A stretch of 35,902 nucleotides of DNA, taken from Pelistega sp. GTDB lineage: Bacteria; Pseudomonadota; Gammaproteobacteria; Burkholderiales; Burkholderiaceae_B. The DNA is taken from positions 1-35,902 of the forward strand of contig JAUNUI010000028.1 of NCBI GenBank assembly GCA_030538255.1, given 5' to 3'. Shown here piece by piece: positions 15,230-23,972 of this stretch. The notes beneath the pieces are model-generated. The model was not told the origin of the DNA. It worked only from the letters and a program-made list of their open reading frames with translations, and ran no database searches. Both the position numbers and the translations under genes were made by a program. Numbering within the stretch: position 1 is the first letter of the stretch; every line of letters starts with the position of its first letter.

Positions 15230-16648
15230 ATGACTTTATTAGCCGATCTTCAAGACGTCGTGGGAGCAGACCACATTCTTACTGGTGATGATGCCAAGCC
15301 TTATTTAACTGACTGGCGTGGACGCTTTATAGGTAGAGCTGTGGCCGTGGTTCGTCCTGGCACGGTAGAAGAGGTGGCTGATGTGGTGAAAACCTGCTTG
15401 TATTATGAAACACCGATGGTAACCCAAGGCGGTAATACGGGCTTGGTAGGAGGCGCCACACCAAGTAATAAGGGTGATGCCGTGGTGATTCTCACGACTC
15501 GTCTGAATAAGGTGCTGGATATTGATACCGATAACGATACGATTACGGTGCAAGCGGGTTGTATTCTGCAAGCTGTTCAAGAGGCTGCCGCTAAAGTGGA
15601 TCGTCTCTTCCCACTAAGCTTAGCGGCTGAAGGTAGTTGCACAATCGGCGGTAATTTAGCCACCAATGCGGGCGGTACACAAGTGCTGCGCTATGGCAAT
15701 GCACGCGACCTTACCTTAGGTTTGCAAGTGGTAACGGTCGATGGTGAAATCTGGGATGGCTTGCGTGGCTTACGTAAGGACAATACAGGCTACGATTTAC
15801 GTAATTTATTTGTCGGCAGTGAAGGCACCTTAGGGATTATCACGGCAGCCACTTTAAAACTTTATCCTCAGCCTGTGGCGCAGACCACGGCTTTACTTGC
15901 TTTGACAGGCTTAGAAAGTGCTGTGAAGGTGCTCACTCGAGCACGTCGTGATTTTGGCTCCGCCTTAACGGGTTTTGAAATTATCTCAGATTACTGCATG
16001 CAGATCGTGGCCGATAATTTTCCGCAGATGAAATTGCCATTCGAGCCCGCTTCAGCGCCTTGGTATGCCTTAATTGAGGTGTCGGATAGTGAGAGTGCTG
16101 AACATGCCCGAAATCGCTTTGAAGATGTCGTTGGTCGCGCCTTTGAGGCGGATGAAATTGTTGATGCGGTGATTGCTGAGTCTGTACAACAGAGTCAGGA
16201 ACTCTGGCATATTCGTGAGAGCATTCCTTTGGCCGAGGCCGAAGTAGGTAAAGGTATTAAGAACGATATTTCTGTACCCGTTTCTCTTACGGCGCAATTT
16301 GTCGAAAAAACCAATGAGTTGCTACAACAAAATTTCCCAGGTGTGCGCCATATTATCTTTGGTCATCTTGGCGATGGCAATTTACACTACAATGTGGGCG
16401 CTCCTGATGGGCAAGAAGAAGACTTTTTAAGTATTCAGAAAGATGTTTATAAAGTGGTGTACGACAGCGTACATGCATTCAAGGGCTCTATCTCGGCCGA
16501 GCATGGCGTAGGCCAGCTTAAGAAAGATCTACTGCCTGAATACAAGGATGAGGTTGAGTTGGCTCTGATGCGTAAAATTAAGCGTGCCTTAGATCCGAAT
16601 GCCTTACTGAATCCTGGTAAAGTCATCAATAGCGTTGAGTTCTATTAA
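15230..16648 (+). CDS. FAD-binding 2-hydroxyacid dehydrogenase (GlcD / D-2-hydroxyglutarate dehydrogenase-like)
   Basis: Flavoprotein of the FAD_binding_4 / FAD-oxidase_C (VAO/PCMH) type, oxidising a D-2-hydroxyacid such as D-lactate, glycolate or D-2-hydroxyglutarate. The 472-residue product shows QGGNTGLVGGATPS (FAD pyrophosphate binding), NLATNAGGTQVLRYGN, GSEGTLGIIT, and the C-terminal FGHLGDGNLHYN and SAEHGVGQLKK active-site motifs. I chose ATG 15230 (MTLLADLQDVVG) because it matches the family N-terminus and has AGGTA upstream. An in-frame ATG at 15167 would add 21 atypical residues. It ends three bases from the convergent mutM stop. The substrate is not determinable here. Confidence 0.88.
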   Translation: MTLLADLQDVVGADHILTGDDAKPYLTDWRGRFIGRAVAVVRPGTVEEVADVVKTCLYYETPMVTQGGNTGLVGGATPSNKGDAVVILTTRLNKVLDIDTDNDTITVQAGCILQAVQEAAAKVDRLFPLSLAAEGSCTIGGNLATNAGGTQVLRYGNARDLTLGLQVVTVDGEIWDGLRGLRKDNTGYDLRNLFVGSEGTLGIITAATLKLYPQPVAQTTALLALTGLESAVKVLTRARRDFGSALTGFEIISDYCMQIVADNFPQMKLPFEPASAPWYALIEVSDSESAEHARNRFEDVVGRAFEADEIVDAVIAESVQQSQELWHIRESIPLAEAEVGKGIKNDISVPVSLTAQFVEKTNELLQQNFPGVRHIIFGHLGDGNLHYNVGAPDGQEEDFLSIQKDVYKVVYDSVHAFKGSISAEHGVGQLKKDLLPEYKDEVELALMRKIKRALDPNALLNPGKVINSVEFY

Positions 16649-16651
16649 TCC

Positions 16652-17473
16652 TTAGCGACTCTGGCAGCGAGGGCAATAATACGTTGCACGCTGCCCCTGG
16701 ATTATTTTCTTAATTGGCGTGGCGCATACACGACAAGCTTGTCCAAGTCGGTCATAGACTTGCGCATGCAGTTCAAAGTATGCCCCTGGTTGACCATCGG
16801 TATGATGGAAGTCTTTTAAGGTGCTGCCACCACTTTCTAAGGCTTTATTTAAAGTGTCAAGTATTGCTTGATGAAGGCGCTCTACACGTTGATGTGAAAT
16901 CTTATTCGAGGCGACTTTGGGGTTGATTCCTGCCTTAAAGAGGCTTTCGCTGCAATAAATATTACCTACACCAACGACAATTGAGCCACTGAGTAAACTG
17001 GCTTTAATATTCTGCGATTTTTGACGCAAGGCTTGGTATAAGTAATCGACCGTAAAAAGAGGGTCGAAAGGCTCAATGCCTAGGCTCTGCAAAAGTGGGT
17101 GCTCCAAGACATTGTCGCCCTCATGCCATAAGATTGCGCCAAATCGCCTTGGATCATTTAAGCGAAAGCAAGCCTTGTCGAAAACCCATTCAATGTGGTC
17201 ATGTTTTAATAAGAACTCTCCCTCGTTCACACGACGAATGGAGCCGGACATGCCTAAATGAATTAATAAGCTGCCATGGCTAAAATTCATTAATATGTAT
17301 TTTCCGCGTCTTGTGATGCTGAGCACTTGTTGCCCTTTTAAGGTTTCCGGTAAAAAGGCAGGAATGGGCCAGCGCAAAGTGGGGAAATAAATGCGAAAGG
17401 CTTTGACCGCTTGTCCCGCAACGAAAGGCTCTAGGCCTCGGCGGGTGGTTTCAACTTCAGGTAATTCAGGCAT
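16652..17473 (-). CDS. mutM: Formamidopyrimidine-DNA glycosylase
   Basis: Base-excision repair enzyme removing 8-oxoguanine and formamidopyrimidines, with beta/delta lyase activity. The 273-residue protein starts MPELPEVETTRRGLEP, giving the catalytic Pro2 and Glu3 after Met removal, and has the conserved Lys in RRGKYIL (~residue 57). The helix-two-turn-helix region includes VGVGNIYCSESLFKAGI. It ends in a C4 zinc finger, CRVC...CPRC. Length is standard. It runs divergently from the TPR gene and converges, with three bases between stops, on the FAD dehydrogenase. Confidence 0.96.
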   Translation of the reverse strand: MPELPEVETTRRGLEPFVAGQAVKAFRIYFPTLRWPIPAFLPETLKGQQVLSITRRGKYILMNFSHGSLLIHLGMSGSIRRVNEGEFLLKHDHIEWVFDKACFRLNDPRRFGAILWHEGDNVLEHPLLQSLGIEPFDPLFTVDYLYQALRQKSQNIKASLLSGSIVVGVGNIYCSESLFKAGINPKVASNKISHQRVERLHQAILDTLNKALESGGSTLKDFHHTDGQPGAYFELHAQVYDRLGQACRVCATPIKKIIQGQRATYYCPRCQSR

Positions 17474-17606
17474 ATTGCTTAAAAACGTTGCTTTGAGGGG
17501 AGATTAAGATGTCTTCTATTAAGATTTTACCCTTAGAACGCTGAAAAATACGGTAGCAATGTTAATATAAACTTTGTCATAAATATTTTGTGGTGTTCTT
17601 GGTTTT

Positions 17607-19409
17607 GTGAATTTACTTAAGTCGCTTGTCTTGTGTTTAATTTTATCGAGTTTTGGTCCGACTGTATTGGCTCAATCCATCGATTTACCAGGCTTACGTC
17701 ATCTGCGCCCATTTTTAGAATACAAAGTGGCGGATGATATCTTGCCTGTTGATTTTTCGTATGCGATGCAAGCGGATGAAATTTATCAAGTGCTCTTGAT
17801 AGAGGTGGCGATTCAAGATGGCAATTATGAGTTAGCCGCCCGTGAATCCCTTAATTTTTTAAAAGATATCAAGAACTCTTCGGCGATTGCTGAACGAGCC
17901 ACCAAATTACATCTTGCTCTAGACAAGCCTGCTCAAGCGCTCGAAGCAGTGCGTTATTGGGTGCAGTTAGATAAGGGCAAGGAAGCGAAAACCTTATTTT
18001 ACTTATTATTGGGTGATAATCAGAAGACGCGGGAATTGGCTGACCATTTGCGCGCGGATCTCTTAAGGGCGCAGGAAGGGCACGATCAAGAGCTTGTCCT
18101 ATATGAGATGGCGACATTGCTTGAAGAGCTTAATGACCGACAAGCGGCCAAAGATGTTTTCGATTATGCCAGCCATGGCATCCTACAAGACTCAGCGGAC
18201 TTACACATGATTAAGTCGAATTTCGCTGTTCGCGTCAATTATATGGAAGAGGCATGGGATGAGGCATTTAAAGCCTTGGATATTGATCCGAGCATGGCGC
18301 CTGCAGCGGGTAGAATTTTGTTTTTGGCTCAAGGACCGCGGCGCGCACAGGCCTTGAATTTTGTGCAGTCTTTTTTACATAAATACCCAGCCTCAAGAGA
18401 GTTGTATTTAGCGTATATTCAAGAGCTTGCCCGAGACCGTGATTATAAGGAAGCGACTGCCGAGCTTAAGCGCATGCGCCAAGCCAATCCTGAGGATTTT
18501 GAACTGCTTTACTTTGAGGCTTTATTGCACAAAGATGCGCAACAATATGAATCAGCGCGTAAGCTATTGATTCAGTTTATAGAGATTCAGAAACAACGCC
18601 AGCAAACCACTGAAAATGAAAGCACCAACTCGAAAGAGATGGAAGTTTTAGCGCGCATGGCTTTAGCGTCGGTTTACGCCGAGGAGAAAAAATATAGTTT
18701 AGCCTTGGCGCAGTTAGATAAATTAAAGCCAGAGGATACAACGCTTGAGGTTGATCTTGAGAAAGCTCGCTTGTATGCACGCTTAGGACAGATTACTAAG
18801 GCCTTAGATAAGTTGTCCTCGATTAAGTCAGAGAGCGATGAAGAAAAGTCGATGGTCTACTTAGTCGGAGGTGATATATTGCAAACCTCAGGACGTACGG
18901 ACCAGGCAATTGCTTATTTAGATCGTGCGCTGAAAGACTTGCCTGATGATAATTCGATTAAATATAGTTTGGCTATGCTTTACGAAATGCGCGGGCAATT
19001 AGATCTCACCGAGAGGTATCTGCGTCAAGTGATTGATGCTCAACCGAGTGATGCACATGCCTATAATGCGCTTGGCTATGTGTTCGCGGATAATAATTAC
19101 AATCTTACTGAAGCGCAAAGCTTGTTAGAGCGAGCCTTGGTGTTTGACCCACACAGCCCTTATATCCTCGATAGCATGGGATGGTTGCAGTTTCGACTAG
19201 GCAATTATATGCTTGCTTTAGAGTATTTAGAGTTAGCCTATGAAATTGATGAGCAAGTCGAGATAGCAGCGCACTTGGCCGATGTATATGTTGTGTTAGG
19301 TAATCCAGAGCGCGCCAAAGCTATTTTATTGAAAGCTCAAGAACAGGATAAAGATAATGAGGTGTTGCGTCAGACGATTCGACGCCTAGATTTAGGAATT
19401 AAACCATGA
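17607..19409 (+). CDS. Secreted tetratricopeptide-repeat protein
   Basis: The 600-residue protein has an N-terminal signal peptide (MNLLKSLVLCLILSSFGPTV, probable cleavage after VLA) and is otherwise almost entirely helical TPR-type repeats. The clearest units are in the C-terminal half (for example SMVYLVGGDILQTSGRTDQA and AYNALGYVFADNNYNLTEAQ). It probably acts in the periplasm or at the outer membrane as a scaffold. Its stop overlaps the start of lolB (ATGA), so the two are translationally coupled. This pairing is common in beta-proteobacteria and suggests a role in envelope biogenesis, but no function is established here. The start is GTG 17607, chosen because it gives the signal peptide. 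Confidence 0.85.
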   Translation: MNLLKSLVLCLILSSFGPTVLAQSIDLPGLRHLRPFLEYKVADDILPVDFSYAMQADEIYQVLLIEVAIQDGNYELAARESLNFLKDIKNSSAIAERATKLHLALDKPAQALEAVRYWVQLDKGKEAKTLFYLLLGDNQKTRELADHLRADLLRAQEGHDQELVLYEMATLLEELNDRQAAKDVFDYASHGILQDSADLHMIKSNFAVRVNYMEEAWDEAFKALDIDPSMAPAAGRILFLAQGPRRAQALNFVQSFLHKYPASRELYLAYIQELARDRDYKEATAELKRMRQANPEDFELLYFEALLHKDAQQYESARKLLIQFIEIQKQRQQTTENESTNSKEMEVLARMALASVYAEEKKYSLALAQLDKLKPEDTTLEVDLEKARLYARLGQITKALDKLSSIKSESDEEKSMVYLVGGDILQTSGRTDQAIAYLDRALKDLPDDNSIKYSLAMLYEMRGQLDLTERYLRQVIDAQPSDAHAYNALGYVFADNNYNLTEAQSLLERALVFDPHSPYILDSMGWLQFRLGNYMLALEYLELAYEIDEQVEIAAHLADVYVVLGNPERAKAILLKAQEQDKDNEVLRQTIRRLDLGIKP

Positions 19410-19993
19410 TGATAAAGCGCTTGACAAGAGTGGCGGCATTCGCCGTTATTGCCGGTTTAGCCGCATGTACTACCCCCCAACCCTTGATCCAAGCCGATCC
19501 CAGTCTAAGTCAAGAACAACAGTTGCTGCGCGATGGACGCTTTGCCTTATTGGTATTTGACCGTGCCTTAGAGCGCAATACAGATTCAGTGCAAGGTAAT
19601 TTTCGTTGGTTATCGCAGCAAGAACGTATTACTCTAGACCTGAGTAGCCCTTTAGGGCAGGTCTTGGCCAGAGTTGAGGTCAGACCAGGTCATGCTAGTA
19701 TGACACGAGCCAATGGGGAGTATTTAGAGGCCAGCAATCCTGATGAGTTGGTAGCTCAGGTCTTAGGTAATCCAATTCCCGTCACGGGTTTGCAGTATTG
19801 GATTCATGGCCGTGCGATGCCTATGTATTCAATCGAGCAAGCTGAGTATGATGAGGCTAAGCGCTTAACTCGTTTTCAGCAAGCGGGATGGCGTGTCACT
19901 ATGAGCGATTATGATGCTCAAGGTCCCAAGCGTTTGGCACTTATTCGACAGGTATCGAACCAACGCATAAATGTGCGTATTAGTATTGATTAA
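19406..19993 (+). CDS. lolB: Outer-membrane lipoprotein insertion protein LolB
   Basis: Receives lipoproteins from LolA and inserts them in the inner leaflet of the outer membrane. The 195-residue product has a lipoprotein signal with lipobox LAAC (Cys21, followed by Thr, consistent with outer-membrane sorting). A LolB beta-barrel domain follows (QGNFRWLSQQERITLDLSSP, then LEVRPGHASMTRANGEYLEA-like strands, then PVTGLQYWIHGRAMP). ATG 19406 overlaps the TPR stop by ATGA; the adjacent ATG 19409 is an alternative start. lolB followed by ispE is the usual order in proteobacteria. Confidence 0.93.
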   Translation: MMIKRLTRVAAFAVIAGLAACTTPQPLIQADPSLSQEQQLLRDGRFALLVFDRALERNTDSVQGNFRWLSQQERITLDLSSPLGQVLARVEVRPGHASMTRANGEYLEASNPDELVAQVLGNPIPVTGLQYWIHGRAMPMYSIEQAEYDEAKRLTRFQQAGWRVTMSDYDAQGPKRLALIRQVSNQRINVRISID

Positions 19994-19994
19994 A

Positions 19995-20011
19995 ACCTTG
20001 GATTCCAAGGT
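19995..20011. other. Perfect hairpin immediately after lolB
   Basis: accttgg / ccaaggt form a 7-bp stem with a 3-base loop two bases past the lolB stop. No T-run follows, so it is at most a weak or Rho-assisted 3' end. Confidence 0.4.
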
Positions 20012-20040
20012 AATTGAGGCATAGTGTGATATCGACAATG

Positions 20041-20135
20041 CTTTAAAAATTGATGTAGGCTCAGTTTGGGCGTTGATATAGGCAGTGGTTTAAATCTAGG
20101 CATTGATTTAAAGATTGAATCAGACATTACTTTAT
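20041..20135. repeat. Degenerate short repeats in the lolB-ispE spacer
   Basis: The 159-base spacer contains several variants of (a/g)ttgat..a(g)gc. The clearest pair is taggcagtggtttaaatc (20079-20096) and the 18 bases beginning taggcattgatttaaa at 20097. They are low in identity and no function is evident. Confidence 0.35.
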
Positions 20136-20152
20136 AAGCATTGACTTCAAAT

Positions 20153-21214
20153 ATGACGACAGTGGCACAAACCGTTATCCGCGCGCCTGCTCCAGCAAAA
20201 CTTAATCTTTTTTTGCACGTGCTGGGTCAGCGCGCCGATGGCTATCATCTCTTACAGACTGCCTTCACCTTAGTGGATTGGCAAGACGAACTTTGTTTTA
20301 AGCGCCGTGATGATGGGCAGATTATACGCTTGAATGATATGCCAGGGGTGGCGCCAGAAGAAGATCTCGTGGTGCGAGCGGCGCGCTTATTGCAGGCGCA
20401 TACAGGCACACATTTAGGTGCGGAAATTCATGTGGATAAACAGCTGCCAAGCGGTGCGGGTCTAGGCGGCGGCTCTAGTGACGCAGCGACAACTTTGATG
20501 GCGCTGAATTATTTATGGCAGACAGGATTAAGTGATGCTGAATTAGCTGAGCTTGGCGTACAACTTGGCGCAGATGTTCCCGTATTTATTTTTGGTCAAG
20601 ATGCTTTTGCCCAAGGCATTGGCGAGGAACTGCAAGCATTAAACCTAGTGCCACAAGCCTATGTCTTGATTCAACCTGACTTAGCGATTCCGACCCCAGC
20701 TATTTTTAAATCCCCTCAACTTAAGCGCGATACCGCAGAGCAGAGTTTTGCCCAGGTCGAGCAGGGTTTACAAAGTATGCAGGCGGTGAATCAGGAACTC
20801 AAGCAGGGTTTGCAAAGTAGGCAAGCGATAAATCAGGCCTTAGAGCAAGGACAGGGCTCGCCTCAGCAAGTGCTTGGAATACCTAAGGAACAGTCAAGGA
20901 CGCTGAGTACATCACTGAATATACGCTATTATGGACACAATGATTTAGAAAAAGTCGCCTTATTACTGTATCCCGCCTTACAGCATTTAGTCCACGCCTT
21001 ACATCAGCAAGGATGGCCAGTGCGAATGACGGGCTCAGGCTCTTGCTTTTTCCTGCCAGTAAAAGATATTCAGCAAGCACATGAAGTAGCGCTACAAGTG
21101 CGCTCTTGGGCAGATACGTGGCAAACACAATCAGCAGATCACCTTGCGATCAAATACGTGCAAGTTTGTCAAAGCTTGCAAGCGCATCCGATTAAGGCTT
21201 TATTGGGGGTGTAG
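20153..21214 (+). CDS. ispE: 4-(cytidine 5'-diphospho)-2-C-methyl-D-erythritol kinase with inserted repeat segment
   Basis: GHMP-family kinase of the MEP isoprenoid pathway. The 353-residue product begins with the substrate motif PAPAKLNLFLHVLGQRADGYH, then the ATP-binding PSGAGLGGGSSDAATTLMAL, then LGADVPVFIFGQDAFAQGIG, and the C-terminal MTGSGSCFF. It is about 60-70 residues longer than usual. The extra sequence (~residues 195-255) lies between FKSPQLKRDT and the GHNDLEKVA block and is Gln-rich, with two tandem 14-residue units (EQGLQSMQAVNQEL, KQGLQSRQAINQAL). All catalytic motifs remain. ATG 20153 is favoured; an in-frame TTG at 20141 is possible, and neither has a strong ribosome binding site. 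Confidence 0.93.
   Translation: MTTVAQTVIRAPAPAKLNLFLHVLGQRADGYHLLQTAFTLVDWQDELCFKRRDDGQIIRLNDMPGVAPEEDLVVRAARLLQAHTGTHLGAEIHVDKQLPSGAGLGGGSSDAATTLMALNYLWQTGLSDAELAELGVQLGADVPVFIFGQDAFAQGIGEELQALNLVPQAYVLIQPDLAIPTPAIFKSPQLKRDTAEQSFAQVEQGLQSMQAVNQELKQGLQSRQAINQALEQGQGSPQQVLGIPKEQSRTLSTSLNIRYYGHNDLEKVALLLYPALQHLVHALHQQGWPVRMTGSGSCFFLPVKDIQQAHEVALQVRSWADTWQTQSADHLAIKYVQVCQSLQAHPIKALLGV
20759..20884 (+). repeat. 42-bp tandem duplication inside ispE
   Basis: Units 20759-20800 and 20801-20842 agree at 32 of 42 bases. A weaker third unit begins at 20843 (GAG CAA GGA). The encoded 14-residue units space hydrophobics 3-4 residues apart, compatible with an amphipathic helix. Confidence 0.85.
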
Positions 21215-21344
21215 ATAGGCTAACCTAAGCTAAGGTGTGTGTGCATAAAAAGCAGACCTTAATCAAGTTTGCAGCCAAGAAAGCAAGACGTGTGACAATA
21301 AAGCAACAAATTGGTGAGTATTGCGTGATTTATGCAACAACCCC

Positions 21345-21374
21345 TTTTCAAAATCCTAAAAGTTTGGGTATAAT
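21345..21374 (+). promoter_or_regulatory. Promoter of the tRNA-Gln / prs region
   Basis: A consensus -10 TATAAT (21369-21374) is preceded by TTTTCA or TTTCAA at 18 or 17 bases (21345-21351). Transcription would start about 60 bases before the tRNA. Confidence 0.65.
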
Positions 21375-21439
21375 TTAAATCTTGTCAGGCAGGGCATATT
21401 TAATTGCTTAAATAAGCACTAGCCAAATAAGACAAGTGT

Positions 21440-21516
21440 TGGGGCGTCGCCAAGCTGGTTAAGGCACTGGATTTTGATTCCAGCATGCGAAGGTTCGAAT
21501 CCTTCCGCCCCAGCCA
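21440..21516 (+). tRNA. tRNA-Gln (anticodon TTG)
   Basis: The 77 bases form a complete cloverleaf with CCA encoded. The acceptor pairs (T)GGGGCG with CGCCCC(A), the anticodon stem is CTGGA/TCCAG with loop TTTTGAT (anticodon TTG, 21474-21476), and the T arm has GGTTCGAATCC. It closely resembles E. coli tRNA-Gln. Its position before prs is typical for Burkholderiales. Confidence 0.97.
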
Positions 21517-21531
21517 ACACAATTATATGAG

Positions 21532-21579
21532 ACCGTTTATGCGACACCAGATTTGGCTGTATTGCTAAACGGTTTTTTT
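21532..21579 (+). terminator. Terminator-like hairpin between tRNA-Gln and prs
   Basis: accgttta (21532-21539) pairs with taaacggt (21566-21573) across a 26-base loop and is followed by seven T (21573-21579). It may end the tRNA transcript or act as an attenuator or processing signal for prs, whose start is only 28 bases downstream. Confidence 0.65.
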
Positions 21580-21607
21580 CTTACTACTTATCTCCCTCCT
21601 CACTATC

Positions 21608-22558
21608 ATGACTACAAAAAACTTCATGATTTTTACCGGCACTGCTAATCCAAGACTTGCCGTTGATGTCGTCAATCACTTAGATATGTCACTAGGAAAG
21701 ATGACCGTTGGTCGTTTCTCTGATGGTGAGGTAATGGTTGAGATTCTTGAGAATGTACGCGGTCGCGATGTTTTCGTCTTGCAACCGACTTGCGCACCAA
21801 CCAATGACAACTTGATGGAAATCATGACCATGGTTGATGCTTTGCGTCGTGCCTCAGCAGGGACGATTACAGCAGCTATTCCATACTTTGGTTATGCGCG
21901 TCAAGACCGTCGTCCGCGTTCAGCGCGCGTGGCCATTACCGCTAAAGTTGTCGCGAATATGTTGCAGTCTGTGGGTGTTGACCGTGTTTTAACCATGGAC
22001 TTGCATGCGGACCAAATCCAAGGTTTCTTCGACATTCCTGTGGATAATATTTATGCAGGTCCTGTTTTGTTGGCCGATATTGATCGTCGCCAATTTAAAG
22101 ACTTAGTGGTGGTTTCTCCCGATATTGGTGGTGTTGTACGTGCTCGTGCATTAGCGAAGCAACTTGAAGCTGACTTAGCGATTATCGATAAGCGTCGTCC
22201 ACGTGCCAATGTGTCGGAAGTGATGAATATTATTGGCGAAGTTGATGGTCGTACCTGTATCATCATGGATGATATGGTCGATACTGCGGGTACTTTGACT
22301 AAAGCGGCCTCCGCCTTGAAAGAGCGTGGCGCTAAAGCGGTGTATGCATATTGTACGCACGCGGTTTTATCCGGCAGCGCGATTGAGCGTATTGGTGGTT
22401 CTGAGATTGATGAGTTAGTGGTTACCGACACAATTCCACTGAGCGAAGCGGCCGCTGCTTGCCCGAAGATCCGTCAATTATCTTCAGCCGCTTTATTGGG
22501 CGAGACAATCTTACGTATTTCGCAATCTGAGTCAGTGAGCTCAATGTTTGCGGATTAA
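21608..22558 (+). CDS. prs: Ribose-phosphate pyrophosphokinase
   Basis: Makes PRPP from ribose-5-phosphate and ATP for nucleotide, His, Trp and NAD synthesis. The 316-residue length is standard. Motifs are [22 protein letters not shown], the catalytic [25 protein letters not shown], and the PRPP loop [17 protein letters not shown] 21608 fits the family N-terminus, yet the 20 bases before it are pyrimidine-rich (CTCCCTCCTC) with no Shine-Dalgarno. An in-frame ATG at 21626 would remove six residues and is also without a good site. A strong hairpin and a terminator follow the gene. Confidence 0.97.
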   Translation: MTTKNFMIFTGTANPRLAVDVVNHLDMSLGKMTVGRFSDGEVMVEILENVRGRDVFVLQPTCAPTNDNLMEIMTMVDALRRASAGTITAAIPYFGYARQDRRPRSARVAITAKVVANMLQSVGVDRVLTMDLHADQIQGFFDIPVDNIYAGPVLLADIDRRQFKDLVVVSPDIGGVVRARALAKQLEADLAIIDKRRPRANVSEVMNIIGEVDGRTCIIMDDMVDTAGTLTKAASALKERGAKAVYAYCTHAVLSGSAIERIGGSEIDELVVTDTIPLSEAAAACPKIRQLSSAALLGETILRISQSESVSSMFAD

Positions 22559-22566
22559 GAATTCAA

Positions 22567-22590
22567 GTTGATACTGGTCGCGGTATCAAC
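22567..22590. other. Perfect 8-bp hairpin after prs
   Basis: gttgatac (22567-22574) and gtatcaac (22583-22590) flank an 8-base loop, just ahead of the true terminator. It may stabilise the prs mRNA 3' end. Confidence 0.45.
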
Positions 22591-22599
22591 TGAATCACG

Positions 22600-22632
22600 G
22601 TTTAAGCATTAGGCTTAAACTTTTTTATTTTT
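22600..22632 (+). terminator. Rho-independent terminator between prs and rplY
   Basis: gtttaagc (22600-22607) pairs perfectly with gcttaaac (22613-22620) around a 5-base loop, followed by TTTTTTATTTTT. The rplY ribosome binding site lies 16 bases further on, so rplY must be read through or use a promoter overlapping this region. Confidence 0.8.
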
Positions 22633-22658
22633 ATGTTTTTTGATATTCGGAGTATTCC

Positions 22659-23264
22659 ATGAAATTTAACGCCAAATTGCGTGACGTTCAGGGTTCGAGT
22701 GCGAGCCGCCGCCTGCGTCGTGCTGGTAGCGTACCTGGCATCGTTTACGGTGGTAAAGGTGAAGCTGTTAGCATCGAACTAGATCACAACCAAATGTACC
22801 ACGCTGTACGTAAAAGCGAGTTCCATGCATCAGTGCTAGAAATGAACTTAGATGGTAAAGTTGAGAATGTATTATTGCGTGCTGTTCAATGGCACCCATA
22901 CAAACAACAAGTTTTACACATTGACTTTCAACGTGTTGAAGCAGGTCAAGCAATTACCACTAAAGTACCATTAACATTCATCAATGCAGAATTGTCACCA
23001 GCGGTTAAATTGCACGGTGAGAATGTTTCTCATGTATTGAATGAAATCGAAATCACTTGCTTACCGAAAGATTTGCCAGTTGAAATCGTTGTTGATCTAG
23101 CTGAGCTAGAGTCAGCTCAAGTAGTTCACTTAGGTTCAGTTAAGGCTCCTAAAGGTGTTACATTCGTAGCGCCTGAAGATGAAGTATTAGCTTCTGCTGT
23201 TGCCCCTAAAGGTCCTAAAGTTGAAGCTGCTGACGACGCTGAAGGCGAAGCTGCTGCTGAATAA
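22659..23264 (+). CDS. rplY: Ribosomal protein bL25, long (CTC) form
   Basis: Binds 5S rRNA in the large subunit. The 201-residue product has the N-terminal L25 5S-binding domain (GSSASRRLRRAGSVPGIVYG, then AVQWHPYKQQVLHIDFQRV) and the C-terminal CTC/TL5 beta domain (HGENVSHVLNEIEITCLPKD, then EVLASAV), ending in an acidic Ala-rich tail. ATG 22659 is preceded by GGAG. It sits between prs and pth, the usual beta-proteobacterial order. Confidence 0.96.
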   Translation: MKFNAKLRDVQGSSASRRLRRAGSVPGIVYGGKGEAVSIELDHNQMYHAVRKSEFHASVLEMNLDGKVENVLLRAVQWHPYKQQVLHIDFQRVEAGQAITTKVPLTFINAELSPAVKLHGENVSHVLNEIEITCLPKDLPVEIVVDLAELESAQVVHLGSVKAPKGVTFVAPEDEVLASAVAPKGPKVEAADDAEGEAAAE

Positions 23265-23314
23265 TCTTATTGATAAGAATAGTCTTAGACAGGCTATTTT
23301 TGCATAAGTCATTC

Positions 23315-23351
23315 TATAATCCCCCGTTGTGCGTTAAGCTTGCCGGGGGAT
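23315..23351. promoter_or_regulatory. TATAAT box overlapping a perfect inverted repeat upstream of pth
   Basis: TATAAT (23315-23320) overlaps the left arm of atcccccg / cgggggat (23319-23326 and 23344-23351), an 8-bp perfect repeat with a 17-base centre. A correctly spaced -35 is not evident. The repeat would straddle the transcription start and could be an operator or a 5' UTR hairpin. Confidence 0.45.
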
Positions 23352-23370
23352 TTGTACGTAAGGAAGTATT

Positions 23371-23961
23371 GTGAATCACACTATTCGACTCATTGTTGGT
23401 CTTGGTAATCCTGGGCTACAGTATGAAGCCACACGGCATAATGTGGGATTTTGGCTAGTCGATCAGTTGGCGGATAGGTATCATGCGAACTTCACCCTAG
23501 AAACTGGATTTTCTGGACAAGTGGCTAAGACCAAGACGATTGACGGTAATCTTTATTTTTTAAAGCCCATGACCTATATGAACCGGTCGGGGCAGTCAGT
23601 TCGAGCTTTAGCGCAGTTTTATAAAATTGGCGTAGAAGAAATATTGGTTTTGCATGATGAGTTAGACCTATTGCCAGGTCAAGTGAAGCTCAAGAAGGGT
23701 GGTGGTCATGCGGGCCATAATGGCTTGCGAGATATTCAAGCGCAGATGGGGAGCCCTGATTTCTTGCGTATGCGTATTGGTATAGGTCATCCGCGCACAA
23801 TGGGTTTAGCGCAACAAGTTGCAGACTATGTGTTGCATGCTCCCCGTAAAGAAGATATGCCCTTGATTGAGGAGAGCTTAGTGCGTGCCACAAAAAGTGT
23901 CCAAGCGCTCTTGAAAGGCGATTATAATTTAGCTTCACGTGAACTTGCTGCTAAGGCATAA
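23371..23961 (+). CDS. pth: Peptidyl-tRNA hydrolase
   Basis: Releases tRNA from peptidyl-tRNAs that drop off the ribosome. The 196-residue product shows the family residues: Asn in [18 protein letters not shown], the catalytic His in that same block, [15 protein letters not shown], the Asp of [15 protein letters not shown], and [13 protein letters not shown]. The start is GTG 23371 with AAGGAAG upstream. The CPBP-family gene begins 11 bases after its stop and is probably co-transcribed. Confidence 0.97.
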   Translation: MNHTIRLIVGLGNPGLQYEATRHNVGFWLVDQLADRYHANFTLETGFSGQVAKTKTIDGNLYFLKPMTYMNRSGQSVRALAQFYKIGVEEILVLHDELDLLPGQVKLKKGGGHAGHNGLRDIQAQMGSPDFLRMRIGIGHPRTMGLAQQVADYVLHAPRKEDMPLIEESLVRATKSVQALLKGDYNLASRELAAKA

Positions 23962-23972
23962 AGGACTCTTTC

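Noticed and set aside
22051-22431. Minus-strand open frame of 126 codons
   Set aside because: It is entirely antisense to the conserved C-terminal half of prs and shows no domain.
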